A DNA stretch of 64,000 nt from Bacteroidales bacterium M2 (GCA_001689415.1 LUJM01000096.1:1-64000); one strand, 5' to 3'; shown: positions 45,435-54,708, counted from the stretch's first letter. Program-made: numbers and translations. The notes: generated by a model from the letters alone, not told the origin.

Positions 45435-45506
45435 CTTAATAATAGAGTGAAGTTTTTGCTTATGCATACTTCAAAAAACAGAGCTTTAAAGTAAGCGAAG
45501 TCTAAC

Positions 45507-45662
45507 CGAGGCTTGTCTCGGAGAGCCAAGCTCCTATCGCTGAAACCTCGCATTAAGCTTGGGCTAAGCGTGGCTTGTCTCGGAGAGCCAAGCTCCTATC
45601 GCCAAAACCCCGCACTAAGCTTGGGCTAAACGTGGCTTGTCTCGGAGAGCCAAGCTCCTATT
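45507..45662 (-). repeat. Three REP elements in a 62-bp tandem array
   Basis: Copies at 45507-45539, 45569-45601 and 45631-45662 are spaced exactly 62 bases. All read CAAG/CTTG-type stems with the GGAG head on the minus strand (CTCC on the plus strand), opposite to the copy upstream of the RAYT gene. The 29-base gaps between copies are themselves similar and share AAGCTTGGGCTAA. The whole unit has therefore been duplicated, not only the REP. The remainder of the 45435-45771 gap is AT-rich with no gene. Confidence 0.92.
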
Positions 45663-45771
45663 ATAAACTGCTTAAAGACATTACGCTAATAATTAACTAT
45701 AAATTGCACGACAATATTAGACTTTATTTTACGTTACAAGATATAGAATAAAACCCAAATCAAATACATAG

Positions 45772-48700
45772 ATGAAAAAAGTACTTTTTATCCTCCCCGC
45801 ACTGCTCCTTACAGCCGGCACAATGAGTGGCCAGCGCGTAATGGAAAAGCTCGACAGAGGAGTTGTAGCTGTGAAGGCAGCTAACGGCAACTTTGTGAGC
45901 TGGCGAGTACTCGGAGAAGAATCTGCCGATGTAAAGTATAATCTTTACCGCGACGGCAGCCTGGTTAACAGCCAACCCCTCACAGTGTCGAACTACACTG
46001 ATGCCTCGGGAAGCACTACCAGCAAGTATACCGTGAAAACAGTGATTGACGGCGTAGAGAAAGAAACCTCTAAGGCCGGCATCAACTTCGGCAAGGAATA
46101 CCTTGAAATCAAAATTGCCCCCGTACCCTCTAATGCTGACGGCAGCGACATCTCGGCCCAATATGAGCCCAACGATGCCACCGTTGCCGACCTTGACGGT
46201 GACGGCCAAATGGAAATATTGCTCAAGCTGCGCAATAATACATTCCACCACAGTGGTTACCCAATGAACTCTACCGATTTCGACATCATCCAGATTTACC
46301 GCCTCGATGGTACGCTAATGTGGTGGATCGACTGTGGCCGCAACATGGTCGACTTCCAGAGCAACGAAATCAATATCGCCGCTTACGACTGGGACCTTGA
46401 CGGCAAGGCCGAGTGTGTGATGCGAGCAGCCGACGGCACAACTATCCACAAAGCCGACGGCACAAAATATGTAGTAGGCGACCCCAATGTCAACACTCTC
46501 GGTGATGTACAGGGCAGTGGCGGCGCAGAGAAATTCACCCACTCGGGCGCAGAGTACCTGTTGTATATGGAAGGTGCTACAGGTAATGTATACCAAAACA
46601 TTACCTACCCACTGGCACGCCTCGAACCCGGCGAAACCGACCTCAACAAAGCATGGGGCGACGGCTACGGCCACCGCAGCACGAAGCACTTCTTCGGCGC
46701 ACCCTATCTTGATGGCCGTAAACCGAGCATCTTCCTTGCCCGCGGTATCTATACCCGCCACAAGATGATAGCGTATGATGTAGAGCCATCGACCCACAAA
46801 CTCGTAGAGCGTTGGCGCTGGAACTGCAATACCCCCGGTTCTCCCTGGTACGGACAGGGTTACCATAACTATTGTATAGGTGATGTGGATTGGGACGGAC
46901 GCGATGAAATCGTATTTGGCTCAATGGTAATCGACGATACCGGCCGCGGCCTGTCGACCACAGGCCTTGGTCACGGTGACAGCCAGCACCTGGGAGACTT
47001 CAACCCCTATATCTACGGTCAGGAATTCGTGGCATGTAACGAGGACAATCCCAACAACAACTACCGCGACGCCACAACCAGCAAGATCTATTACCGAACC
47101 ACAGCAGGCTCGGACGACGGCCGCGCTATCGCCGGTAATTTCACCAACCAATTCCCCGGCGCTCAGTTCACAACCTCGCACGACTCGGAAAGACTTATCT
47201 CGACCGTAATCAATGGCCGCCTCGCAGGCAGCACCGGAGCGAACATCGCACAGAATTTCCGTGTCTACTGGGACGGCGACCTTCTCGACGAGACTTTCAA
47301 TGGCGCACAGGTGCGCAACTCGATGGGCTGCATCTACAAATACGGCGTAGGCGTAATCAAGCAGTTCACCGGCACTCTTACCAACAACGACACCAAGTCG
47401 ACCCCCTGCTTCCAGGGCGACTTCCTCGGTGACTGGCGCGAAGAAATCATCCTCCGTGCCGATGACAACCGCAGCATCCGCATCTACTCTACCACCATAC
47501 CAACCGAGCACCGTATCTATACCCTGCTACACGACCCGCAGTACCGCAACGCACTGGTATGGCAGATGAACGGCTACAACCAGTGCCCGCACCCCAGCTT
47601 CTTCTTGGGCGAACTCGAAGGCATCACTATGGCTCCGCCCTCGCCCACAATGACAGGCCGAGTAGCCCTTGACAACAATGGCACAATAAGCATCTCGAAC
47701 AACGGCAAGGATGTGGTATTCGTAACCACCGGCGACGCCAAGGCTACAGTAAGCGCAGGCGCTACCCCCGCAGTGTTTATCGACAACGCACCCTCGTGGG
47801 TACAGGGTCATGACAACAATGACAATATCACCTACCAGTACTTTACCCACACCCTCACCGGCGCAGGCTTCAGCGGTAATACCAAAGTAGTGAAACTCGG
47901 TGCAGGCACACTCGTACTCCCTGACGCCGACCAGACCTACAAGGGCAACACCGAGGTATGGCTTGGCACACTCGAATTCAACGGCAAGATGACCAACAGC
48001 CATGTATGGCTCAACCGTTTCGGCAATCTTCAGACCAACGGCGGTAACTTCGCCAAGGGCATCGACATGAACTATGGTGCAGAACTGCGTATCGGCACAG
48101 ACAGCAAGGCAGGCAGCGTTACCACAACCGAACTCAACCTTGGCTTCGGCTCACGCATATGCATCGACCTCTTTGCGGACGGCAGCGCAGACCAAATCAA
48201 CGCCACCACCCTCAAAATCGAGAAAAAAGACTGGGCCAACGGACCTAAGTACAACATCCCTGTAATTCAATTCAACGCTCACCTTGCCTCGGGCAACGGC
48301 TTGCTTCCCTCCGGCAACTATGAGCTCGGCAATATCGGCAGCATCAACGGCAACATCGCCGACCTCCTTATAGAAGGACTCAACGGCCAAAAGGCATCAC
48401 TGGCGTACAACAACGGCAAACTGGTACTGAGCGTATCGGATACCCGCATGCCTACCGAAATCGTATGGACCGGTGCCACCGACGGCAACTGGGACCTCGG
48501 CGAAACCGCCAACTTCAAATACCTCTCGAACGGCGAAGCCACCGTATTCGTAAGCGGTGACAAGGTGATCTTCGACGACAGCGCCGCCGGTACTACCATC
48601 AACATCCCCGAAGGCATCTTCCCCGGCGAAGTAGTATTCAACAACAGCTCGAAAGAATACACTGTCACCGGCGCAGGATTCGAAGGCAATATGAATATCG

Positions 48701-50343
48701 AGAAGAGAGGTACCGGCCGTACTATCCTCAAGAACAGCAGCACCTTCACCGGAACTATCACAATCAACAACGGTGTACTCGAAGTATCGAGTCTCGGTGC
48801 TAACGAAGGCAGCGAGCACGGTGCACTCGGCCAGTACACCAACGTAATCACCCTCAATAACGGCGGTATGCTTGCCACTACCTTCACCGGCAAGGCAAGC
48901 CACCCGATAGTAGCTAACGAGGGCGGTATCGAGGTAGCAAAAGCAACAACCCTGTCGGTAGTCGGTGCAGGCGTTACCGGAAAGGGAACATTTATCAAAG
49001 CCGGAGCTGGCCAGCTGAACTTCCTGGATGCCAACGACGCTGCTGTTTGCCGTATCGATGAAGGCAAGGTATATGACGAAGGCGACACCCACAAGGTGGC
49101 TAAACTGATTGTATTCAACGGCACAAATGTAGAGTTTGTGATGAACAACAGCTGCTACAGCTACAGCACAAACTCAAACAACTTCGACGTACCCGAAGGC
49201 AAGAGCGGCAAGCTCACGCTCGACGGTCGCTGCGAATACACCGGCAAACTTACCGGCAAAGGCACGCTTGAAGTTTTCGCACCCTGGATCCGTAACGAAA
49301 TTACCGGTGACTGGAGCGCATTCGAAGGCACACTCACCGTGAGCCAGGAGACCAACAAGAACAACACCGTAGGTAAATACGGTTCGGACTTCTTGTTCAA
49401 CAGTTCTAAATCGCTTCCCAAGGCAACACTCAACATCACATCGGGCACTACTTTCAATAATTCGGAGAGCAGTGTACGCAACTCGTTCCGCGTCGGAGCG
49501 CTCAGCGGTGCCGGTATACTTGGCGTGAGCGGCAAATTTATTGTGGGCGGCAATAACGAAAACACATCGTTTGGCGGCACATTCGGCAACGTGACGGTGA
49601 CCAAGGAAGGCACAGGCAAACTGTCGATTTCGCAGCTTCAGCCCAACCTTACGACAATCGATGTGACATCAGGCGAACTGTCGGTAAAAGCCACCACAGT
49701 AGCCACCAGCGGCACACAGACCGGTAAGGAAGCAAGCACAATCAACGGCACCCTTTCTGGTAACGGCATCCTTGGCAACTCGAAGGTAACATTCGGCCCC
49801 AACGCTGTTATCAAGCCCACCAACGCAGCCAAACGTAACCTCACCGAGCTTCGCACATTCCACTTCACCGGCGATGTAGAGATGCAGGAAGGTTCGGAAG
49901 TCGTATTCGAAATCGTTGCAGCCGAAAAGTACAGCCGTATCATCTGCGACGGCACACTGACACTCAGCTCGAAAGTCAACGTGGTACTCAACGGCTACAA
50001 ACCCAAACTTGGCGACGAATTCGTATTCTGGACAGCGCCCAACTCGACCTTCAAACCCGGCGTTCAGATGCCGGCACTTCCCGAAGGCTTTGGCTGGGAT
50101 ATGTCGCATGTCACCGCAACCGAAGGCCGTGTGATCGTTAGCGACCACACCGGTATCGAAGACATCGCAGCTGACGCAGAAGTACGCTGCATCGTGGTAA
50201 GCATCGACGGTATCGTACTGATCGACACCACCACCAATGCAGGCAATGTAAAGGCCCTCTGCAACGAACTCGGCGCAGGCACTTACATCGTACGCATGAC
50301 AAACGAAAACATCGACCAGACCGAGAAGGTAATCGTACGATAA
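45772..50343 (+). CDS. Rhamnogalacturonan lyase (PL11) fused to PATR repeats and type IX-like C-terminal domain
   Basis: 1,523 residues. Signal peptide ends near TMSGQ. Residues about 22-615 match PL11 rhamnogalacturonan lyases of the YesW type, which cut pectin rhamnogalacturonan I: VMEKLDRGVVAVKA, calcium-site segments ATVADLDGDGQMEI, AYDWDLDGKAE and GDVDWDGRDEI, and FLGDWREEIILRADDN. About 640-1450 is a repetitive beta-helix with passenger-associated-transport-type repeats (LGAGTLVLPDADQTYKG, KRGTGRTILKNSSTFTG, KEGTGKLSISQ), normally found in autotransporters. About 1460-1523 resemble a type A type IX sorting domain, ending AGTYIVRMTNE....TEKVIVR. PL11 alone is about 600 residues. No SusC/SusD pair is nearby. 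Confidence 0.85.
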   Translation: MKKVLFILPALLLTAGTMSGQRVMEKLDRGVVAVKAANGNFVSWRVLGEESADVKYNLYRDGSLVNSQPLTVSNYTDASGSTTSKYTVKTVIDGVEKETSKAGINFGKEYLEIKIAPVPSNADGSDISAQYEPNDATVADLDGDGQMEILLKLRNNTFHHSGYPMNSTDFDIIQIYRLDGTLMWWIDCGRNMVDFQSNEINIAAYDWDLDGKAECVMRAADGTTIHKADGTKYVVGDPNVNTLGDVQGSGGAEKFTHSGAEYLLYMEGATGNVYQNITYPLARLEPGETDLNKAWGDGYGHRSTKHFFGAPYLDGRKPSIFLARGIYTRHKMIAYDVEPSTHKLVERWRWNCNTPGSPWYGQGYHNYCIGDVDWDGRDEIVFGSMVIDDTGRGLSTTGLGHGDSQHLGDFNPYIYGQEFVACNEDNPNNNYRDATTSKIYYRTTAGSDDGRAIAGNFTNQFPGAQFTTSHDSERLISTVINGRLAGSTGANIAQNFRVYWDGDLLDETFNGAQVRNSMGCIYKYGVGVIKQFTGTLTNNDTKSTPCFQGDFLGDWREEIILRADDNRSIRIYSTTIPTEHRIYTLLHDPQYRNALVWQMNGYNQCPHPSFFLGELEGITMAPPSPTMTGRVALDNNGTISISNNGKDVVFVTTGDAKATVSAGATPAVFIDNAPSWVQGHDNNDNITYQYFTHTLTGAGFSGNTKVVKLGAGTLVLPDADQTYKGNTEVWLGTLEFNGKMTNSHVWLNRFGNLQTNGGNFAKGIDMNYGAELRIGTDSKAGSVTTTELNLGFGSRICIDLFADGSADQINATTLKIEKKDWANGPKYNIPVIQFNAHLASGNGLLPSGNYELGNIGSINGNIADLLIEGLNGQKASLAYNNGKLVLSVSDTRMPTEIVWTGATDGNWDLGETANFKYLSNGEATVFVSGDKVIFDDSAAGTTINIPEGIFPGEVVFNNSSKEYTVTGAGFEGNMNIEKRGTGRTILKNSSTFTGTITINNGVLEVSSLGANEGSEHGALGQYTNVITLNNGGMLATTFTGKASHPIVANEGGIEVAKATTLSVVGAGVTGKGTFIKAGAGQLNFLDANDAAVCRIDEGKVYDEGDTHKVAKLIVFNGTNVEFVMNNSCYSYSTNSNNFDVPEGKSGKLTLDGRCEYTGKLTGKGTLEVFAPWIRNEITGDWSAFEGTLTVSQETNKNNTVGKYGSDFLFNSSKSLPKATLNITSGTTFNNSESSVRNSFRVGALSGAGILGVSGKFIVGGNNENTSFGGTFGNVTVTKEGTGKLSISQLQPNLTTIDVTSGELSVKATTVATSGTQTGKEASTINGTLSGNGILGNSKVTFGPNAVIKPTNAAKRNLTELRTFHFTGDVEMQEGSEVVFEIVAAEKYSRIICDGTLTLSSKVNVVLNGYKPKLGDEFVFWTAPNSTFKPGVQMPALPEGFGWDMSHVTATEGRVIVSDHTGIEDIAADAEVRCIVVSIDGIVLIDTTTNAGNVKALCNELGAGTYIVRMTNENIDQTEKVIVR

Positions 50344-50365
50344 GTTAGCATCCCCCTCCTATATC

Positions 50366-50399
50366 AGAGCCGTCCTTTGTCGGGACGGCTCTTTTTTTG
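50366..50399 (+). terminator. Terminator of the PL11 fusion gene
   Basis: Stem AGAGCCGTCC/GGACGGCTCT with a 7-base loop followed by seven T, 22 bases past the stop codon. Confidence 0.92.
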
Positions 50400-50457
50400 C
50401 TTTGTTCGGCGCGGAATTTTGGATTTTCGATATTGCAGCAATGTGAAATATTTTTCG

Positions 50458-50465
50458 TATTTTTG
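50458..50465 (+). promoter_or_regulatory. -7 box of dxr-rseP-rlmI
   Basis: TATTTTTG, 28 bases before the GTG at 50494; a TTG stands 22 bases upstream (50433-50435). Any start codon upstream of about 50470 would not be transcribed from it. Confidence 0.65.
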
Positions 50466-50493
50466 CGGATTGAAACCCAATCGCACACCACCA

Positions 50494-51669
50494 GTGGAAA
50501 GGAAACAAAGATTAGCAGTCCTTGGCGCAACCGGCAGTATCGGTCGCCAGACTCTCGACATAATACAGCGCAGCCCTGAGCGCTACAGCGTGACAGTACT
50601 TTCGGCCGGCACCCGCGTCGACGACTTGATATCACTATCGAAGCAGCACAAACCACGGCTTGCAATCATAGGCCGAGACGAGCTGTTACCGGCACTTCGG
50701 GCCGAACTCGAGCCGCTCGGTATAAAGACAGCCGCCGGAGAAAAAGCCTTGGCCGAATCGACATCGGCCGACGACATCGATACCGTTGTTACTGCCACGG
50801 TAGGCTACAGCGGCCTTGAGCCGACTATCAACGCCATAAAGGCCGGCAAGGACATAGCCCTCGCCAACAAAGAGACACTTGTAGTGGCCGGTCACCTGGT
50901 GAACGAGCTTCTGAAAGACTCTAAATCGCGCCTCTACCCTATCGATTCTGAACATTCGGCAATCGCACAGTGCCTTGCCGGAGAAGACCCTGCAAATGTT
51001 CGCAGGCTGCTTATAACTGCTTCGGGTGGCCCATTCCGCACCTGGAAGCCGGAACAAATAGCGAATGCCAAGGCCGCAGACGCCCTCAAACACCCCAACT
51101 GGAACATGGGGGCCAAGATAACGATAGACTCAGCCACGATGCTGAATAAAGCGTTTGAAATCATCGAGGCGCACCACCTGTTCCATATCGAGCCGGAACG
51201 CATCGAGGCTGTGGTTCATCCCCAGTCGATCGTACACTCAATGGTAGAATATATCGACGGCGCAATCAAGGCACAGCTCGGCTTGCCCGATATGCACCTG
51301 CCTATAGCCTACGCACTTGGCCAGAACGAGCGTTTTGCCGATGCCGCCGGTCACCTGAGTATAGAGGACTATGCCACACTGACATTCGAGAAACCCAATG
51401 CAGAGAAATTCCCCTGCCTCGGCCTTGCCCACTACGCACTCGAAAAGAAGGGCAACTCGGCATGTATAATCAACGCAGCCAACGAGATAGCCGTAGCAGC
51501 ATTCTTGCGCGACCGCATAAGATTCAACGACATTTACGAAATAATAACCCAGACACTCGCCCGCGTGCCCTATATCGCGACGCTCACCTTTGACGACTAT
51601 GTAGCGACCAACGACCACGCACGCGCCGTGGCAGCAGAGTCTGTAACAACCAAATCAAGCAAGCTTTAA
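50494..51669 (+). CDS. dxr: 1-deoxy-D-xylulose 5-phosphate reductoisomerase
   Basis: 391 residues from a GTG at 50494; a TTG at 50470 is the alternative. The open frame runs further upstream but through the promoter and the PL11 terminator. The enzyme is the second step of the non-mevalonate (MEP) isoprenoid pathway. NADPH-binding GATGSIGRQTLDII is at the N-terminus; VALANKETLVVAG, the metal-binding PIDSEHSAIAQCL, ITASGGPFR and the C-terminal PNWNMGAKITIDSATM are the catalytic signatures. It supplies precursors for uppS product. The stop overlaps the rseP start by one base. Confidence 0.96.
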   Translation: MERKQRLAVLGATGSIGRQTLDIIQRSPERYSVTVLSAGTRVDDLISLSKQHKPRLAIIGRDELLPALRAELEPLGIKTAAGEKALAESTSADDIDTVVTATVGYSGLEPTINAIKAGKDIALANKETLVVAGHLVNELLKDSKSRLYPIDSEHSAIAQCLAGEDPANVRRLLITASGGPFRTWKPEQIANAKAADALKHPNWNMGAKITIDSATMLNKAFEIIEAHHLFHIEPERIEAVVHPQSIVHSMVEYIDGAIKAQLGLPDMHLPIAYALGQNERFADAAGHLSIEDYATLTFEKPNAEKFPCLGLAHYALEKKGNSACIINAANEIAVAAFLRDRIRFNDIYEIITQTLARVPYIATLTFDDYVATNDHARAVAAESVTTKSSKL

Positions 51670-53111
51670 TGGAAATCCTAATCAAAGCCGCCCAACTCGT
51701 GCTTGCATTGGTAATCCTTGTTACCATTCATGAGTTCGGCCATTATATCTTTGCGCGAATCTTCGGCGTGAAGGTCAATCGTTTCTACCTCTTTTTTAAT
51801 CCGTGGTTCTCGCTCCTGCGCTACAACCCCATGAAGGGTACACTTGAAATAATAGCGAGCAACAAAGCCGATGGTAGCCCCAAGGCAATGGCAACGCTCA
51901 AGGTAGGGAAAGAACACAGCCCCCGCCCCGACGGCAAACCGACATGGCGCGACACTATCTACGGCCTCGGCTGGGTGCCATTAGGCGGCTATTGCGACAT
52001 AGCCGGCATGATTGACGAGACCAAGGATGCGTCGAAACTCGAATCAGAGCCTCAGCCGTGGGAATTCCGTTCGAAACCGGCATGGCAACGCCTGTGCGTA
52101 ATGGTAGCGGGCGTTGTGCTCAACTTCATACTTGCAATCTGTATCTATATCGGCATTGCATTCCACTGGGGCGACGACGTGATACCCTTCCAGGCAATGA
52201 CCGAGGGCATGGACTTCAGCCAGGAACTTCAGGATGCCGGATTCCGCAACGGCGACCGTCTTGTCAGCCTCAACGGCCGACCGCTCGACGCTACCGACTA
52301 CTCGATGCAGTGGGATCTGCTGCAGCCCGGTGCTGAAGTGGGAGTTATACGCGAAGGCAAAGAGACAGTTGTAACCGTGAGCGACATGCTCATACGACAG
52401 ATAGCCACCAAGGGCAAAGACTATGTGCCGATGAGCGTCCGTGTGCCGGTATATGTGGCCAAGGCAATGCCCGGCGAACCGGCAGCAGAAGCAGGTATTG
52501 CCCCCGGCGACCACATTACTGCCCTTGACGGCCGCAGGGTAGCGTCGATTACCGAATTCATACCCATGCTTGCCGAGTACAAGGGGAAGACTATCATAGC
52601 CAGCCTCGAACGCCCGGGCCGCGCCGATACCACAGTCAACCTTGCGGTCAACGAAGCCGGAAAGATAGGCATACAGATGCTTAGCCCCTACGAGATTTTC
52701 GACCGCCAAAAGATACATTACAACCTCCTCGAGTCAATCCCTCGCGGCTGGGAAATCGGCACCGACCGTCTGAGCAGCTATGTATCGTCGCTCAAACTTG
52801 TATTCACCAAGGAAGGCGCACAGAGTCTTGGCGGCTTCGGCACACTCGGCGACCTTTTCCCCAACCAATGGAACTGGTACTCGTTCTGGCAGATAACGGC
52901 GTTCCTGTCGATTATCCTTGCGTTTATGAACATCATCCCCATACCGGGCCTCGACGGCGGCCATACCCTCTTTCTGCTTGTAGAAATGGTGACACGCCGC
53001 AAGCCATCGGATAAATTCCTCGAGGTAGCCAATACCTGCGGCTTCTTCTTGTTATTGTTACTCCTTGTCTACGCCAACGGCAACGACATATACCGATATT
53101 TCCTCAAATGA
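51669..53111 (+). CDS. rseP: Site-2 intramembrane metalloprotease RseP
   Basis: 480 residues. Zinc-binding HEFGH (21-25) lies in the first helix, and the third zinc ligand in IPIPGLDGGHTLF near residue 424. Two PDZ domains lie between (about 190-260 and 265-330: GEPAAEAGIAPGDHITALDGRRV). Four transmembrane segments are recognisable. The family releases anti-sigma factors and clears signal-peptide remnants from the membrane. The dxr-rseP order is typical of many bacteria. The stop overlaps the next gene by four bases. Confidence 0.95.
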   Translation: MEILIKAAQLVLALVILVTIHEFGHYIFARIFGVKVNRFYLFFNPWFSLLRYNPMKGTLEIIASNKADGSPKAMATLKVGKEHSPRPDGKPTWRDTIYGLGWVPLGGYCDIAGMIDETKDASKLESEPQPWEFRSKPAWQRLCVMVAGVVLNFILAICIYIGIAFHWGDDVIPFQAMTEGMDFSQELQDAGFRNGDRLVSLNGRPLDATDYSMQWDLLQPGAEVGVIREGKETVVTVSDMLIRQIATKGKDYVPMSVRVPVYVAKAMPGEPAAEAGIAPGDHITALDGRRVASITEFIPMLAEYKGKTIIASLERPGRADTTVNLAVNEAGKIGIQMLSPYEIFDRQKIHYNLLESIPRGWEIGTDRLSSYVSSLKLVFTKEGAQSLGGFGTLGDLFPNQWNWYSFWQITAFLSIILAFMNIIPIPGLDGGHTLFLLVEMVTRRKPSDKFLEVANTCGFFLLLLLLVYANGNDIYRYFLK

Positions 53112-54310
53112 CCGACATCAAGACACTACGCCTCAAACGAGGCAAAGAAGACTCACTCGACCGTTTTCATCCATGGGTCTTCTCGGGGGCACTCGCGCAG
53201 ATGCCCGGACATGACAGCAGCGAAATCGAAGAAGGCGACCTTGTGCGCGTGGCCGCATCCGACGGGCGCATAATCGGCACCGGACATTTCCAAATCGGCA
53301 GTATAGCGGTGCGTATGCTCAGCTTTGACGCCGACGAGAATATCGATTCCAACTTCTACCGCCGCCGCATCGAGCAGGCCGCCGCTTTACGCCGCGCCCT
53401 CGACCTACCGCGCACCGATACCGATGCCTATCGTCTTATACATGGCGAGGGCGACTTCCTGCCCGGCCTTGTTGTAGATATCTATGGTGACACAGCAGTA
53501 ATGCAGGCACACTCGCCCGGCATGCATTTCGCCCGCGAGGTGATAGCGCGTGAGCTTGTAGGGGTAGAAAGCCTCGGCGTTAAAAACGTATATTACAAAT
53601 CCGACACCACCCTGCCCTACAAGGCTCACCTCGACCCGCAAAACGACTACCTGATAGGCGGATACAACCACGACACGGCCCTCGAAAACGGGCTGACATT
53701 CCGTATCGACTGGCTCAAGGGTCAAAAAACCGGTTTCTTCGTAGACCAACGCGACAACCGCGCATTACTGGCACGATATAGCAAAGGTCGCAGGGTACTG
53801 AATATGTTCTGCTATACCGGCGGTTTTTCAGTTTACGCACTTCAAGGCGGCGCCGAGCGCGTGACATCGGTTGACTCATCGGCAAAGGCAATCACACTGA
53901 CCGAGGCCAATGTGGAAATCAATTTCGGCAAGACCGAACGCCACGAGGCTGTTGCCACAGATGCCTTCAAGTACCTCGACGGAATGGAAAACGGCGCTTA
54001 CGACCTGATAATCCTTGACCCACCGGCCTTTGCCAAGCACCGTAGCGCCCTACACAACGCCCTACAGGGCTATCGCCGCCTCAATGCCCGAGCATTCGAG
54101 AAAATAGCCCCCGGCGGTATATTGTTTACATTCTCGTGCTCTCAGGCTGTAAACAAAGAGCAGTTCCGCCTTGCGGTATTCAGCGCTGCCGCACAAAGCC
54201 GCCGCAAGGTACGCATTCTCCACCAGCTAACCCAACCTGCCGATCACCCTATCAACATATATCACCCCGAAGGCGAATACCTCAAGGGCCTGGTACTGTA
54301 CGTAGAGTAA
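53108..54310 (+). CDS. Class I SAM-dependent rRNA (cytosine-C5) methyltransferase, RlmI-like
   Basis: 400 residues. An N-terminal PUA domain (about 1-80, RLKRGKEDSLDRFHPWVFSGAL) precedes a linker domain (LIHGEGDFLPGLVVDIYGD) and a Rossmann methyltransferase with the SAM loop VLNMFCYTGGFSVYAL and catalytic DPPAFAKHRSAL, then FTFSCSQAV containing the catalytic Cys. This is the RlmI (YccW) type, which methylates C1962 of 23S rRNA in E. coli; the target here is inferred from similarity. Translationally coupled to rseP (ATGA overlap). Confidence 0.88.
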   Translation: MTDIKTLRLKRGKEDSLDRFHPWVFSGALAQMPGHDSSEIEEGDLVRVAASDGRIIGTGHFQIGSIAVRMLSFDADENIDSNFYRRRIEQAAALRRALDLPRTDTDAYRLIHGEGDFLPGLVVDIYGDTAVMQAHSPGMHFAREVIARELVGVESLGVKNVYYKSDTTLPYKAHLDPQNDYLIGGYNHDTALENGLTFRIDWLKGQKTGFFVDQRDNRALLARYSKGRRVLNMFCYTGGFSVYALQGGAERVTSVDSSAKAITLTEANVEINFGKTERHEAVATDAFKYLDGMENGAYDLIILDPPAFAKHRSALHNALQGYRRLNARAFEKIAPGGILFTFSCSQAVNKEQFRLAVFSAAAQSRRKVRILHQLTQPADHPINIYHPEGEYLKGLVLYVE

Positions 54311-54315
54311 CTTGA

Positions 54316-54398
54316 TTAAGTTTCGCAAGCCAACTTGCATTCTGTTGATCACCGATGCGTGAAAAACAGTGTGCATGTTGCATGCTTGCGAAACTTAA
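54316..54398. repeat. 83-base imperfect palindrome
   Basis: Outer arms TTAAGTTTCGCAAGC (54316-54330) and GCTTGCGAAACTTAA (54384-54398) are perfect reverse complements over 15 bases. Inner segments also pair (CAAC.TGCA..CTGTT with AACAG..TGCA.GTTG) with small bulges, so the whole unit can fold into one hairpin. It directly follows the methyltransferase gene. It lacks a U-tract, so it does not look like a plain terminator. Confidence 0.8.
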
Positions 54399-54708
54399 AT
54401 AGTATTTAGGCGGGTGTACTTCTTCAGAGCTTCTGAGCTTCACCGCCGACACCCGAAGTCGCACTTAGCCGTGGGATAAGCTACACAAGTCATATTTCCT
54501 ACCGACACGTCGAATGAAATACAACCGGTTGAGCCCCGAATTTGATATTGAAATAGAGGCAAGCCAGCGCATACCCTATGATTATCAAGCAGGTAACAAC
54601 AAAGCGCAATCATCGTCCCCGACGCATGAAATAATCGATTAGACCGATTTCGAAATACGATTTCGCAAAGCCCAGATAAGAAATTTTAACGGTGGTGAGA
54701 AGTCAAAA
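54399..54708. other. Intergenic stretch, no confident gene
   Basis: Between the palindrome and the etfB promoter. A 36-codon minus-strand frame with one hydrophobic segment (54499-54609) is present but has no good start and an in-frame stop just upstream. Nothing else is recognisable. Confidence 0.4.

Noticed and set aside
45507..45662. Small CRISPR-like array (33-base repeats, 29-base spacers)
   Set aside because: The 'spacers' resemble each other, the repeats are the same REP found at three other orientations and places, and there are no cas genes. It is a tandem REP array.
48318..49148. Antisense open frame of 276 codons inside the PL11 fusion gene
   Set aside because: Composition is the mirror of the repetitive, GC-biased coding strand; no start context, no family resemblance.
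50377..50493. N-terminal extension of Dxr
   Set aside because: Runs through the PL11 terminator and the dxr promoter; the family N-terminus begins at the GTG-proximal KQRLAVLG.
54499..54690. Minus-strand frame encoding a short hydrophobic peptide (LRFVVTCLIIIGYALACLYF)
   Set aside because: Interrupted by an in-frame TGA at 54610-54612, no ATG start after it and no promoter; too short to judge without homologues.
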